A stretch of DNA of 64,000 bases from Ariolimax columbianus (GCA_036924085.1 JAVGWX010000007.1:32720453-32784452); one strand, 5' to 3'. Shown: positions 32,496 through 43,982, counted from the first letter of the stretch. A program made the numbers and translations. Notes: a model not told the origin generated them from the sequence alone.

Positions 32496-33312
32496 GACAC
32501 TGGGATCTACACAGGGATTGACACGGGGATTGACACGGGGATTGACACGGGGATCGACACGGGGATTGACACGGGGATCGACACGGGGATTGACACGGGG
32601 ATCGACACGGGGATTGACAAGGGGATTGACACGGGGATTGACACGGGGATCTACACAGGGATTGACACGGGTATTGCCTTGGGGATTGACACGGGGATTG
32701 ACACGGGGATCTACACAGGGATTGACACGGGGATTGACACGGGGATTGACACGGGGATTGACACGGGGATCTACACAGGGATTGACACGGGGATTGACAC
32801 GGGGATTGACACAGGAATTGACACGGGGCTCTACACAGTTATTTACACGGGGATTGACACGGGGATTGACACAGGGATCTACACAGTGATTGACACGGGG
32901 ATCTACACAGTGATTGACACGGGGATCTACACAGTTATTTACACGGGGATTGACACTGGGATTGACATGGATTGACACGGGGATTGACACGGGGATTGAC
33001 ACGGGGATTGACACTGGGATTGACACAGGGATTGACACGGGGATCTACACAGGGATTGACAAGGGGATCTACACAGGGATTGATACGGGGATTGACACGG
33101 GGATTGACACGGGGATTGACACGGGGATTGACACGGGATTGACACGGGGATTGACACGGGGATCTACACAGGGATTGACACGGGGATCTACACAGTGATT
33201 GACACGGGGATTGACACGGAGATGGACACGGGATTGACACGGGGATCTACACAGGGATTGACACGGGGATTGACACGGGGATTGACACGACGATTGACAC
33301 GGGGATTGACAC
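32496..33312. repeat. 12 bp minisatellite, about 68 units
   Basis: GGGGATTGACAC repeated, with the variants GGGGATCTACAC and AGGGATTGACAC interspersed. Because 12 is a multiple of 3, several frames stay open for 100-200 codons on both strands (GIDT or VNPR repeats); these are not genes. Confidence 0.97.
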
Positions 33313-33759
33313 GAATCAGTTCGTCTACGCGTTATTGTTGATGTACATCCACAGATATGGTCGGTCGACGCTGCGAGTCTTATCGTGCGGATTCGTCGAG
33401 GCTGGATTGTCGCCTTTTACAGTTCGTGCCCACCTATTTCCTGACAATACTGGCATCCACACAGGCGATACTATATACGGCAGTCATTCTTGGTTGTAGG
33501 TCAATGAGACACAGCCTTCCGCCATCAGCAACTCAATCACAGCACATTGCTTCAACCGTATTTTAATGTAGGCCGCCATTTTATTGTCTTCTGTGTTCAT
33601 GCGTCATCCCACTTTATGTCCCTTTAGTCACTTTATTCAAGGAATTTGTTCAAGTAGTTGTCCCTTGGCACCGGAGCACTGTTGTTATAGTTACGGCGTT
33701 GGAGGAAATACTTTTTAAATCGCCCTTGCATAATATTTTTTTTTAAAATAAAATAAAAT

Positions 33760-34215
33760 TTTAAAAAAATGTTTACCCCATGGGTACCCCATCTGTCGAG
33801 AGCATCGCACAAAGCACAGCCTCTGTAGCTCCAGCTTTGAGCCCTGGGATCTCCGGGGTAAAAAAATGGTAAATATCAGGCTACATCTGTGATACTCGAC
33901 GCATGGGGCGTGGGGTAAGTGTCGGCGCGGAGGGAGGTTGTGAGTGGCTTTGTCAAGACGTTGGAATTTATTCGCGCAGGAGATGTTGAATTCCAAGTGG
34001 GTAGCTGACCTATCCAATTCTTCCAGATGTCTTACTAGGGGTTGAGAAGCAGGGTACGTTATGAAGACTTGGTTCGTCCGTGTAGACGAGATCGTCAGCA
34101 TGGAGGCCCTGATATTTCTCCCTCGGCTATGTGTTGCTGGCTATGCGAGAATCCAGTCCATGGTGATGCAGAAAAGCACTGGGGTGAGGACGCAACTCTG
34201 TTGCACTCGCTGAGA
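33760..34215 (-). mobile_element. LINE reverse transcriptase remnant with ADDLVYTDE motif
   Basis: Minus-strand frames give 'QSCVLTPVLFCITMDWIL' (palm block B, about 34200-34145), then 'HADDLVYTDE' (block C, about 34100-34070) and 'LEELDRSATHLEFNISCA' (block D region, about 34030-33980). Frameshifts separate the blocks. A different LINE lineage from the FADD family. A SINE begins 60 bp to the right. Confidence 0.7.
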
Positions 34216-34271
34216 ACAATGTCTATCTTGTCAGCACGCTCAGCAGACATGAAATCACTTTAATGGTGAGA

Positions 34272-34530
34272 GGACAGGGTGGCCAAGTGGTTAAGTGGCA
34301 TGACTCACAATCCGAAGGTGCTGTGTTCGATCCCCATCACAGCACTGGCCGTTACCCCAGGGAAGCAAACCTTTAGAGAATGCAGGAGGAAGCAGACTCT
34401 TACATAACATGCAAGCTGAAGTCGGATGCACTGGGCCTACAGGCGCAAAATAAAAGCCACAGTGCAACGCACAACCCCTTGGGGGATTAGAGAAATAAGG
34501 CGAACGCAAAATAAAAAAAAAATCGAATGA
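34272..34530 (+). mobile_element. tRNA-derived SINE, family A, copy 1
   Basis: Head GGACAGGGTGGCCAAGTGG with an A box and GTGTTCGATCCCC as a B box (about 34322-34335), resembling a serine/leucine-type tRNA. The body contains GAAGTCGGATGCACTGGGCC and CAGTGCAACGCAC and it ends in an A-rich tail. Other copies are at 53650 and 57417. The AATGGTGAG/AATGATGAG flanks may be a diverged target duplication. Confidence 0.85.
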
Positions 34531-34589
34531 TGAGCATGGCGACTGTATTCATGAACTCTCTCTGCAGAGTTTTGTCTCAGCGTAGGTTT

Positions 34590-34942
34590 TAACTGGAGAC
34601 TATGGAGACTCTAGTCCAGTCAGGCACAACATACTGATCAGAACGGCGCCCCTGAGTCAATGCACTGATCAAGACCACAAATCTCTCTTCCATGTAGCGG
34701 TTCTTAGAAACAAGCTGTTTTCAAGGTAGCCTGGCTGACTAGAAGTGGATCGATGTGATCCTGCAGTAGTGAGCGCCAAGCAGATGAGGCCAAGTACAGC
34801 ACAACCGCGTGGAAGACCGCGGTCTACTTTCATCAGCATGCTCGGGATGTGAGGAAGCTACTACAACCCGCCACTTAACACCCCTTTCAGCGCACAAACA
34901 ACTAATCTTATTCAGTGTTGGCATTAACAACAACAACAACAA
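34590..34942 (+). mobile_element. Element V copy with contracted array
   Basis: CAGTCAGGCACAACATACTG, AAACAAGCTGTTTTCAAGG, TCAGCATGCTCGGGATGTGA and a (CAA)n tail at 34929-34942. The array is reduced to traces. Confidence 0.75.
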
Positions 34943-34944
34943 AT

Positions 34945-35720
34945 GTGGACTATGCTCTGTAGCGGCACGTCTCGTGTTGTCCCCATCCTATTGTAGGACC
35001 CTCAGACCGGGACACTACTGCAGCTGGCCCAGAGGTCTTCCAAATGTCCAACCCGAGGCGCATCCCTGAGCTTCATTGGTACGATCACATTTCTAACAGT
35101 CAGGTAGTCTAGCGTATTCAGTTCGCGGACATTGCTTCATAGATAGGCCACGGTTACCTACATTTGGTCACGTAGCCTACCCAAACCCGGAAGTTCTGGC
35201 CCACCGGATTCTTAGTTGGCTGTGTTGCTCGCCCCGACTCACTGGGGCGCCCTCACAACATCATGTTGAAACGATCCCAATTTCTCCAACTAAACTACAG
35301 AGCTCTTTGGAATCTTTCCACCAGACGCAGACATTGACACGAACTTCGATGCAACTAAATGTACTATTAATATAATTATTATTATTGCTATTATTATTGT
35401 TATTATTATTATTATGATACCATAAATAACAAAAGATTCAAGAGCGATGGATATATATTGGACGTTAAGATAACCTCTTTGACATTCACAGCAATGGGAA
35501 CTGTAGGCCGTCAGCCTATTTTGGTGTCAAAGTTCAAGCACACAAGACATGTAAATAGTCGCACAATATCTGAACGTAGCATGACTGTCTAATAGACAAG
35601 TGTTAGTTACACTGTTTCATATATATACATGACATGATGTTCTCATGATGTTTTCTTCTTTATGAAGCATAGGGGCACTTCTGTAGATGTGTCCTTAAAA
35701 GAAGATTGTGTGCAATCCCG
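34945..35720. other. Unannotated; ATT microsatellite
   Basis: (ATT)n at about 35368-35414. No gene recognised. Confidence 0.5.
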
Positions 35721-36130
35721 TCGTCTGCTCTAGATGCTATGGTTGCCCTAGCAATTTGTTTTACGTGGTTGCGTTGGGGTCTTTGTGTATGACAAAGACA
35801 AGAATAACACCACTGCCCCACAGAAAGCATGTCGTAAGAGACGACTAACTGTCTGACATGGCATAGCACCGACCATGGTTAGGTGGTTTGTTAAGAGCAG
35901 CAATGATGGTTGATGGTCTACTTTTCTCTAGTGTTGGAGAATATTAATATGGACTCGCACATCGGTTAACCACTCTCTGCGGCACTTGTCCCAAAAACAG
36001 TGAAGTAGTACGCCGCTTGAACCTTGCCCGCTAAGCAGGGAATCCTCCTCCCGGTTTCATCCAGCTAACGTCAGAATTGGCACCTCCACAGAATCACCAG
36101 CCCTTGTAGAAATGCAGATCGACTTAGACT
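35720..36130 (+). repeat. Dispersed repeat F, longest copy
   Basis: Contains GGGGTCTTTGTGTATGACAA, CACCACTGCCCCACAG, GCATGTCGTAAGAGACGAC, GGTTAGGTGGTTTGTTAAG and GACTCGCACATCGGTTAA, ending in CTTGTAGAAATGCAGATCGA. Other copies are at 8500-8870 (-), 11050-11215 and 24530-24650. No coding capacity, tail or duplication was found, so the class is unknown. Confidence 0.7.
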
Positions 36131-36307
36131 AAGACTGCGTCGGTAAGAAAGAAAATAATTTGAGATCACCATATTTAGCTTGTTGCAGAAACCCCCATGA
36201 ACATGTACCGTGCTGACATTTGTAGATTGTTATATATCTAGTGTTTTTCAATAAATTCGAACTTTGAACGCCTTAAGTACCAGGATGGGTACTGGCGTCT
36301 TAATTCA

Positions 36308-36347
36308 CACCCCCCCCCCCACCGCACCCCCCCCCCCAAAAAAAAAG
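36308..36347. repeat. Poly-C / poly-A tract
   Basis: Two C runs separated by ACCGCA, followed by nine to ten A. Confidence 0.9.
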
Positions 36348-36489
36348 GTCACTGGGTTCCCATAATACGAACTTGATACCTGATGACTGTAGAGGGACAT
36401 TTTATTTTTGGTTAAGGGAATGACAGGTCGATATAATTTTAAAAAAAAAAAATTAGTAACACTTAGATAAAGATAGAAGTGTAGAATAT

Positions 36490-36850
36490 ATGATAAACCG
36501 TAACCATTACCCTAACTTAACGTAAACCCTATTCCTGTCCCTTATCATAATTATAACCATAATCCTGGCGCTAATATTACCCAAAATCATAACCCTAACT
36601 TTAATCATAACCCTAATCCTAATCCCAGACCTGATCCTAACCCTAATCCTAACCGAAACTGTAATTCTAGCCCTAATACAAATTCTGATCCTAACCCAAA
36701 TTATAACCATAATCCTAACCCCAAGACTAACCCAAACTTTAATCTTAACCTTAATCTTAACTCTAAACCTTACACAAATTATAATCCTAAACCTTATCCT
36801 AACCCGAACCGTAACCTAATCCTAACCGTAACTCTAACCCTAACCCAACA
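36490..36850. repeat. Degenerate telomere-like repeat, interstitial
   Basis: Roughly 50 hexamer-like units of CCTAAC/CCTAAT, the complement of the animal telomere repeat TTAGGG, heavily mutated (ATAACC, CGTAAC, CAAACT). Longest exact stretches are around 36630-36655 and 36825-36848. Confidence 0.85.
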
Positions 36851-37384
36851 AATTCATTGCTAAGCTGGCAGGAATAAGCAGAAGTTCGCGTCTATTCTCG
36901 CAGAATATTTGACACCTAACAGTTAAAATGTTGACTATTATTTGACCTCACTACCTCACATCCAATGCTAAAAATGTATAAGTATTTTGTTTAGGGAGAA
37001 TTAAAATGCAATTATCCAAGGATGTTAATCCATAAATCCTTGTCTTCAGTTTTCACTATCAAAATCCATTCCTCTGCAATCTTGTTTTTAATTTATATCA
37101 GCATGTTACTGATTTTCAAATGCCTTATCCTGTTGTTGTTTTTGAAGCTGATCGTACACTACTCTTGGAGAATTTGTTCAACAAACTAACCTTCATGACT
37201 GTCCTTATATCACTGTGCATACGGAAGAAGGTGGCCTGGGCTATCATCACCCTAGTATAGCGCAGTGCTGCTCAGCAAACTCACCATCACCTGATCACAA
37301 TGACGAACCTCGTTGGCCAGTATGCTGCAAAAAATAATATTTCCAAGTAAACGAGACGATCATGATGTGAGTTCTTAGTCAGTA

Positions 37385-38060
37385 CGCCATCACTAACACT
37401 GGCATTGACTTTCACTCCCATCTAATATGTGAATGCCAGCCCTGACACTGACTTTCACTTCCATCTAATATGTGAATGCCAGCCCTGACACTGGCATTGA
37501 CTTTCACTCCCATCTAATATGTGTATGCCAGCCCTGACACTGGCATTGACTTTCACTCCCATTTAATATGTGTATGCCAGCCCTGAGCAGATATTGACTT
37601 TCACTCCCATCTAATATGTGTATGCCAGCCCTGACACATACATTGACTTTCACTCCCATCTAATATGTGCATGCCAGCCCTGACACATACATTGACTTTC
37701 ACTCCCATCTAATGTGTGTATTCCAGCCCTGGGCAGGCATTGACTTTCACTCCCATCTAATATGTGTATGCCAGCCCTTAGCAGGCATTGACTTTCACTC
37801 CCATCTAATATGTGTATGCCAGCCCTGACACATACATTGACTTTCACTCCCATCTAATATGTGTATGCCAGCCCTGACACTGGCATTGACTTTCACTCCC
37901 ATTTAATATGTATGCCAGCCCTGAGCAGGTATTGACTTTCACTCCCATCTAATATGTGTATGCCAGCCCTGAGCAGGCATTGATTTTCACTCCCATCTAA
38001 TATGTGTATGCCAGCCCTGACACAGGCATTGACTTTCACTCCCATCTAATATGTGTATAA
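37385..38060. repeat. 49 bp satellite array (second type)
   Basis: About 14 units of 45-50 bp with TCTAATATGTGTATGCCAGC and GGCATTGACTTTCACTCCC. Variation is mostly in the link between CCCTGA and CATTGAC (CACTGG, GCAGG or CACATA). Confidence 0.95.
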
Positions 38061-38389
38061 CTCAGTTTTTGTTCATGTGCCTACATGTGCAAATTTTCAT
38101 GTTTTTTTCTTGCTCTGGATGTGATTATTAGCATTATTCGGTGTTGTCCTGTCTTGTCTTATCCACTTGGGCCGTGTTGGGTCGTGGGAAGCGGTTGTTT
38201 TCTAATCATGGCCAGACGCGTCAACGAAGTAGTCATCCAATGGCAATTTAGAATACCCGCAACCTTTCCTATTCCTCTCGCTCTCGGTCAGCCACGGATG
38301 CGAAAACTCGATCGCCGTGCGTTATAGGCGCACAAGGGTAGCTGGTCAGGTTGCATTTCTATTCATTTTTATTCCGAAACACTTGATTC

Positions 38390-38600
38390 ACGCCTCATAA
38401 ATATTTTCAGTGTAGGATCTTGCTTCAACGATGTCTCGCACCTTTTCATTGCGCATTATGTCGTCTCTACTAGTTACGTTGATGGTTTTCCAGGGACAGC
38501 TCATCTCACGTGTCGTGATCTATTTGTCTACAGTTTTTGTTAAAGTCCACGTTTGACACTGGTAAAGGACTGCTGATCAGCATTCTTGTTGTGTACATGT
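38390..38600 (-). mobile_element. RTE-like LINE C-terminal remnant
   Basis: The minus strand reads 'VLYQCQTWTLTKTVDK', a stop, then 'MSCPWKTINVTSRDDIMRNEKVRDIVEARSYTEN', the post-RT region of an RTE-like element. It ends close to the start of a plus-strand remnant. Confidence 0.6.
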
Positions 38601-39345
38601 TTATGTAAAGTACGACAGATGGTATGTCGGGGTGGGTCCTCATTTCATCAGGCGACAGACAGGGCTGTGTTCTCTTACGACTTCTCGTTGTTCCCTACAT
38701 GAATACAATCCCACAAGAGGCAAATACAGAACAGGAAAATATTAACGAATTGCTCTTTGCAGACGACCAATGTTTGATCCACTCCAATGAAGAAAACCTA
38801 CAACGTCCTTTTGACTCACTTTATTTAAACTGTCAAAAGTGCGAGATGAATATCAATTCATCAAAAAGAGAGAGAATGAATATATGTAGAAAGCACACCA
38901 CACTTGATATTCATGTGAATGAAACACAAATAAAACAGGTAAAAGAATTTAGGAATTTGGGAACTGTTTTACTGAGGATGGCAGACTCGATAGATCTATA
39001 GAGACTAGAGTACAGAGGGCAAACCCTGTCACCTACCAGCTGTCTCCACTACTAAAACACCCCACGATTTCATTCCAAGAAATAAAGTAGATGATAAATA
39101 ATATCTTCATCTCAACTCTGCGTCAGACATGGGCATTGGATAAGATTCAGGAACGAAAGTTAGGAACGAAAGTTAGGCACGTGCGAAGTGCAGTGACTAC
39201 GAAATGGCACTTACTAACAACACTAGAACAGACAGAATCGCAAATAAGAGTATTCTGTAGAAGGTTGGAACAATTCCCTGCTTACAGTACATAGAGCAAC
39301 AAAAAATGAATTGGTTTGGCCATATTGTTCATTCAACCTCGTCTG
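38600..39345 (+). mobile_element. RTE-like LINE RT to C-terminal remnant, cut by the rRNA chimera
   Basis: Frames on the plus strand give 'GDRQGCVLLRLLVVPYMNTI' (block B, about 38642-38710), 'INELLFADDQCLIHSNEENLQ' (block C with FADD, about 38740-38800), 'CQKCEMNINSSKRERMNIC' (block D), 'KQVKEFRNLGTVL' (block E) and, after several frame breaks, 'KMNWFGHIVHSTSSG' at about 39304-39345. Homology stops there, exactly where rDNA-like sequence begins, so the chimera was probably inserted into this old element. Confidence 0.75.
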
Positions 39346-39800
39346 GTCCGTATCAGGAAACGTGGTCCGTCCGTGGTGATTTATCTAAGGCTTATAGCAG
39401 AGCTCGACAGTACGTCTCGCTGGTGGTCCGACTCTCGCAAAGAGCTTGTGACCGGCAAATGGAAAGCAGGAATCGTTGCCTCGAGGCCCTGCGTTCTCCT
39501 ACGGAGAAGGGCAGGCCGGCAGGTCAAATTGTCTCTAGTCCCAGTGAAATTCATCGCCGAGGTCGTTGGGATCCGTTCTGCACAGAGCGCTGCCATCCCT
39601 CCTCGAGCGAGCCCTGTCGGTCGGTCGTCTGGTGCGTGTGGGAGGCCCCTGTCAGGCGGTCCTAGGTCGACGGAGTGAGGGACGGGTGGAACAAACCGTC
39701 CGTCCGTCCCGTCAGTCGGTCCCTGCGGCCGTCCCAGCGAGGCTTTTTACACACCCTTCCTCCGCCGACCGGTGTGTGCTGTACGTACGTCTCCGACAGA
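39345..39800 (+). other. 5' external transcribed spacer-like sequence
   Basis: Lies directly before the 18S start and is homologous to the minus-strand sequence 55470-55930 (for example CGTCTCGCTGGTGGTC and CAAAGAGCTTGTGACCG). GC-rich with TCGGTCGGTC repeats, as expected near a ribosomal promoter transcript. Confidence 0.6.
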
Positions 39801-41080
39801 TATCTGGTTGATCCTGCCAGTAGTCATATGCTTGTCTCAAAGATTAAGCCATGCATGTCTAAGTTCAAACTGTCTCACGGTGAAACCGCGAATGGCTCAT
39901 TAAATCAGTCGAGGTTCCTTAGATGACACGATCCTACTTGGATAACTGTGGCAGTTCTAGAGCTAATACATGCTTACCAAGCTCCAACCCTCGCGGAAAG
40001 AGCGCTTTTATTAGTTCAAAACCAATCGTCGTTTCCCCTCGCGGGGTTGCGGCGTCCCCACTGGTGACTCTGGATAACTTTGTGCTGATCGTATGGCCTC
40101 ATGTGCGTGCGACGCATCTTTCAAATGTCTGCCCTATCAAATGTCGATGGTACGTGACATGCCTACCATGTTTGTAACGGGTAACGGGGAATCAGGGTTC
40201 GATTCCGGAGAGGGAGCATGAGAAACGGCTACCACATCCAAGGAAGGCAGCAGGCGCGCAACTTACCCACTCCCGGCACGGGGAGGTAGTGACGAAAAAT
40301 AACAATACGGGACTCTTTCGAGGCCCCGTAATTGGAATGAGTACACTTTAAACCCTTTAACGAGGATCTATTGGAGGGCAAGTCTGGTGCCAGCAGCCGC
40401 GGTAATTCCAGCTCCAATAGCGTATATTAAAGTTGTTGCAGTTAAAAAGCTCGTAGTTGGATCTCAGGCGCAGGCGGGCGGTCCGGCTCGCGCCGGTTCA
40501 CTGCCCGTTGTCTCCTGCCCTACCGTATGCCGGCTCTCTCCCACGGGTGCTCTTCGCTGAGCGTCCTGGGTGGCCGGCGCGTTTACTTTGAAAAAATTAG
40601 AGTGTTCAAAGCAGGCCTCGGCTGCCTGAATAATGGTGCATGGAATAATGGAATAGGACCTCAGTTCTATTTTGTTGGTTTTCGGAACTGGAGGTAATGA
40701 TTAACAGGGACAAACGGGGGCATTCGTATTGCGGCGTTAGAGGTGAAATTCTTTGATCGCCGCAAGACGAGCTACTGCGAAAGCATTTGTCAAGAATGTT
40801 TTCATTAATCAAGAACGAAAGTCAGAGGCGCGAAGACGATCAGATACCGTCGTAGTTCTGACCATAAACGATGCCGACTAGCGATCCGCAGGCGTTGCTT
40901 CGATGACTCTGCTGGCAGCTTCCGGGAAACCAAAGTGTTTGGGTTCCGGGGGAAGTATGGTTGCAAAGCTGAAACTTAAAGGAATTGATGGAAGGGCACC
41001 ACCAGGAATGGAGCCTGCGGCTTAATTTGACTCAACACGGCCAACACTGAAATGATTGACATGCCGAGACCACTTTTCTG
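39801..41080 (+). pseudogene. 18S rRNA pseudogene, 5' two thirds
   Basis: Starts TATCTGGTTGATCCTGCCAG and runs colinear with 18S through CCAGCAGCCGCGGTAATTCC (about 40389) and GTTAAAAAGCTCGTAGTTGG (about 40442) to GACTCAACACGG (about 41040). After that, about 12 bases are missing and homology fades by about 41080 in GATTGACATGCCGAGA. The start has TAT for TAC and there are scattered substitutions (GAATTGATGGAAG). Not a functional gene: the 3' domain with the decoding site is absent. Confidence 0.93.
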
Positions 41081-41424
41081 GGGTCAAATATGGAACTGGT
41101 GCTGGATTTAGACCCTCAGAAATCTGGGGTTATGCCCCCTGTGGCTCGGTTCATCTGCATCCAGTGCTCTGATAAAGGAATTGACGGAAGAGCATTATCA
41201 GGAGTGGAGCCTGAGGCTTAAATTAACTTAACACGCCAATACTGTAGAATGACTGTCAAAAAGAGAGCACCTTCGTGGGGTTTAATAGTGAACATGTGCT
41301 GGTATTAGACCCACGAAAGACAGTTCAGTCTCCAAACCCCAAAATGAAAGAGCGCCTGCTACGGTAATCTGGTCTTCACCCTGCAGAAATCGCAGGTTCC
41401 AGAAACTTGGCCATTGACAAACTA

Positions 41425-41650
41425 AAAGCCCTCTATTGATACGGTCTGGCTAATATTGAACGGGTGCTGGAAATAGACCCTCTGAAGACAGGTCAGTTTT
41501 ACCCTACTAATGACAGGGCTTTGCTACGGTAATCCTGCTAATCCCGAGAGGAGCCGCAGACATTTGGTTCACGTACTAGGCGGATAGGCCAACGGTGCGA
41601 GGTGAGGGATTACGGCCGAACGCCTCTAAGCCAAAAATCCCGCCCAAAAG
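41425..41650 (+). pseudogene. 28S rRNA 3'-end fragment, first block
   Basis: GACAGGTCAGTTTTACCCTA, CGAGAGGAGCCGCAGACATT and CGAACGCCTCTAAGCC are in the order of the 28S 3' terminus. The sarcin-ricin loop is altered (CCCGAGAGGA for TACGAGAGGA). Confidence 0.85.
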
Positions 41651-41964
41651 CAGCCCAGCACGAATGCAAAGGGAGGCTTCGACATGGTGGGGACCTGGGG
41701 GCCACGCTGCAGCCCGGCCCTGTCAAGCCGCAGAATGAGGTCTCTGCCGTCCGCTGATAAAAGCGGGCGGGAAGCTGCTCGATATTCACCCCATACGGCG
41801 ATGAGGTATGAAATCATTTGTAGAAGACTTAGTTCTCGGTCGGGTGCCCTAAGCAGTAGATCAGCTACCTCACTGCGAACTGCTGAGACCCAACCCTTGA
41901 CCATGAGATATGTCCGCTCCCTAGGCGGACAACATCTCCGTGCAAGACTAGGCTTGTCACCTGG

Positions 41965-42165
41965 TCAAATGCACTATTTCGAGAGGAATTACAGGTCGCT
42001 GACATTTGGTCCACGTGCTTGGCTGATAAGCTACCATCTGAGGGAATACGGCCGAACGCCTCTAAGCCAGAATCCCGCCCAAAATCTCAGCACCGCTGAG
42101 ATGGGAGGCTACGACATGGCTGGGGCTTGTGTCCCGGCCCGATCGAGCCGCAGGAATGCACCTGG
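41965..42165 (+). pseudogene. 28S rRNA 3'-end fragment, second block (duplication)
   Basis: TTTCGAGAGGAATTACAGGTC, CATTTGGTCCACGTGCTTGG and GAACGCCTCTAAGCCAGAAT repeat the 28S terminus. The block is bounded by the direct repeat ACCTGGTCAAATGCAC / ACCTGGTAAAATGCAC and is absent from the minus copy, so it is a later duplication of about 200 bp. Confidence 0.8.
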
Positions 42166-42717
42166 TAAAATGCACTCCTTCCTCGCTCTTTGCATCTGTC
42201 TGCTATCAGTCATTCCAATGGACGCAGAAGAGATGCAGTCCAGCGGACATTGCACCTCCTGTCCTATAGTGACAAGCTCCCGGGTGGCGGGGAATGCTAG
42301 GCGTACCATCACTGCAGATGAGCCGAGAAAATAAAGCGAGCAAAAAGATACCTCACTCATATGCATATGCCACGTTTCTGGCAGGACGTGACGATCCTGG
42401 GAAAAAGTCACACTGGACTGCCTCTCTTCCGGGATAGTACAAACTAGTACATAGTCCATCATATCATTGCCAAACGCTATAGACACGAGTAGGGAAGACT
42501 CGATAGTCCTGCAAGACAACTTCCCAAGAGAGACAACTCTGACCAAAAACAACTGCTGTCTTGCAGTTAGGCTGGGGACAGCCAAAGGCTAAGGAGGCCA
42601 ACCCTACAGAAACGCCTGTTGAAATCGGATGCACTGAGCCACTGGCTAACAAATTAAATCAGTGCAACGTAAATATCGCTGTAAACAGCGTACGATGAAG
42701 AAGAAGAAGAAGAAGAA

Positions 42718-43768
42718 TCTGCTCAGGAGTCAATATTGTTGAGTCTTTATACAAGATAATAGAAACAGACCCTCGACTATAGACTACATGGACATTTTAT
42801 TCACCTTTACTGTACTGATATGCATGCGTTTAACAAAGAATATTTATTGATGGAAGTTAACGATAATGTTGGAGTCCAACTCGCTCACGTACTTAAGAAT
42901 GACAGCCAGTTATTAAATAAACAGGACAAGTTCATATGTTATCACAATATCGACCACAGAGCAGCTCTCTAGTAGTGGAACACTTTAAACCACGACATAG
43001 ATTGCAGCAGATTGTTTCGAAAACTAAAGATATCAATTATATTCAGAATCATAAATTTGTAAAATTCGTAAGACAAATCATCTATCATAAATTTTGTCAG
43101 AAATTGTATGTCTCTAAAAGTTCATACGTAAAGTGAACAATGTTTTAAAATAATAAACGCCATGTCAATTTTATTCACATATTTGTCTGTACTGGTAATT
43201 CTTGTAAATGTAATCCTAAACACAAAAAAGACCTGGTTGTACAACTTAAATGCTATTCATTTTACAACGATTTATCTAACGTGTAAATGCTAACTTCTAA
43301 CCATTCCTACACATTAGTGAAGTGGTCATAGTAAGCAACGCAGCCTAGTTTATGTCCATTTAACGAAGAATGACAATAAACATGTGTATTAATAACTTTT
43401 GACTAGAAAATAATCTTAAATTGTGACAGCCAGTACCTGACTCCAATTGTCTGTTTTGAAGTTCTTGAACAACTACAGGAGAAGTATCCACAAACAAATG
43501 AGTTAAAATTCCTTGACTAGAAATCTACATAAAGACACCTTTGAACAGTACATAAATTAGTAAACATTTTCAAATATAAATCCTATTTTATTTTAGGAAA
43601 AAATTTGCTTTTCTTTTTGTAACAGTAATTTACATCTTCACTTTTAGAAAATGTGTCAGTCTTAAATCAACATATTTGTTTAAAAAAAATTATACATGTA
43701 TTTAACGTGAATGTACACTAATCTCACTCATTGTTCCTAGCTAATTTCAACAATTCATTAACATCCAA
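42718..43768 (+). other. Upstream region of receptor gene 2
   Basis: AT-rich, with no element recognised. The stretch CATTGTTCCTAGCTAATTTC just before the start codon matches the sequence upstream of receptor gene 1, so this part was duplicated with the gene. No TATA element can be assigned with confidence. Confidence 0.45.
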
Positions 43769-43982
43769 ATGAGTAGAGGAAATATGTCAGTAACTACAGC
43801 TGATGAGATATATTTATCGAGTAATAAACTAATAAGTGATGACGCATGTTTACTGATCCAGTGGATACTGTACGGTGTGGTTAATCAATTAATCAGTATA
43901 TTTGGAATGACTACCAATATAATCAATATCATATGTTTTATCAAGCAAGGATTCAAGGATCCAGTCATTATCAGTCTCGTTG
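43769..43982 (+). CDS. Receptor gene 2, exon 1
   Basis: ATG at 43769; ends CTC GTT G before the donor GTAATATAG (phase 1). The next intronic bases (TTTGTTTGTTAATGTTTC) match the intron of gene 1, confirming common descent. Confidence 0.88.

Larger units (their letters stand above)
39345..42717 (+). mobile_element. rRNA chimera element, plus copy (ETS-18S-28S fragments-leader-LINE tail)
   Basis: In order: ETS-like DNA (39345-39800); the 5' two thirds of 18S (39801-about 41080); a short 28S piece; a second degenerate copy of the 18S AAAGGAATTGACGGAAG region (about 41172-41260); 28S 3'-end sequence (about 41430-41640) with the sarcin-ricin loop; spacer-like DNA; another 28S 3'-end block (about 41965-42090); and spacer to about 42600. 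Then comes a leader-like part (GAAATCGGATGCACTGAGCC) shared with LINE copy B, and finally GCGTACGATGAAGAAGAAG, the exact end of family L. No coding capacity. The missing parts are 18S 3', 5.8S, both ITS and most of 28S. A second copy is at 52560-56150 (minus). Confidence 0.8.

Noticed and set aside
32409..33240. Several open frames of 70-209 codons (GIDT, VNPR, LTRG repeats)
   Set aside because: They are a by-product of a 12 bp minisatellite and occur on both strands.
39923..40177. Small open frames inside the 18S and ETS regions
   Set aside because: They follow rRNA-derived sequence, are mirrored in the inverted copy, and encode no recognisable protein.
39801..41080. Functional 18S rRNA gene
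   Set aside because: The 3' third, ITS1, 5.8S and most of 28S are missing and substitutions occur in conserved helices.
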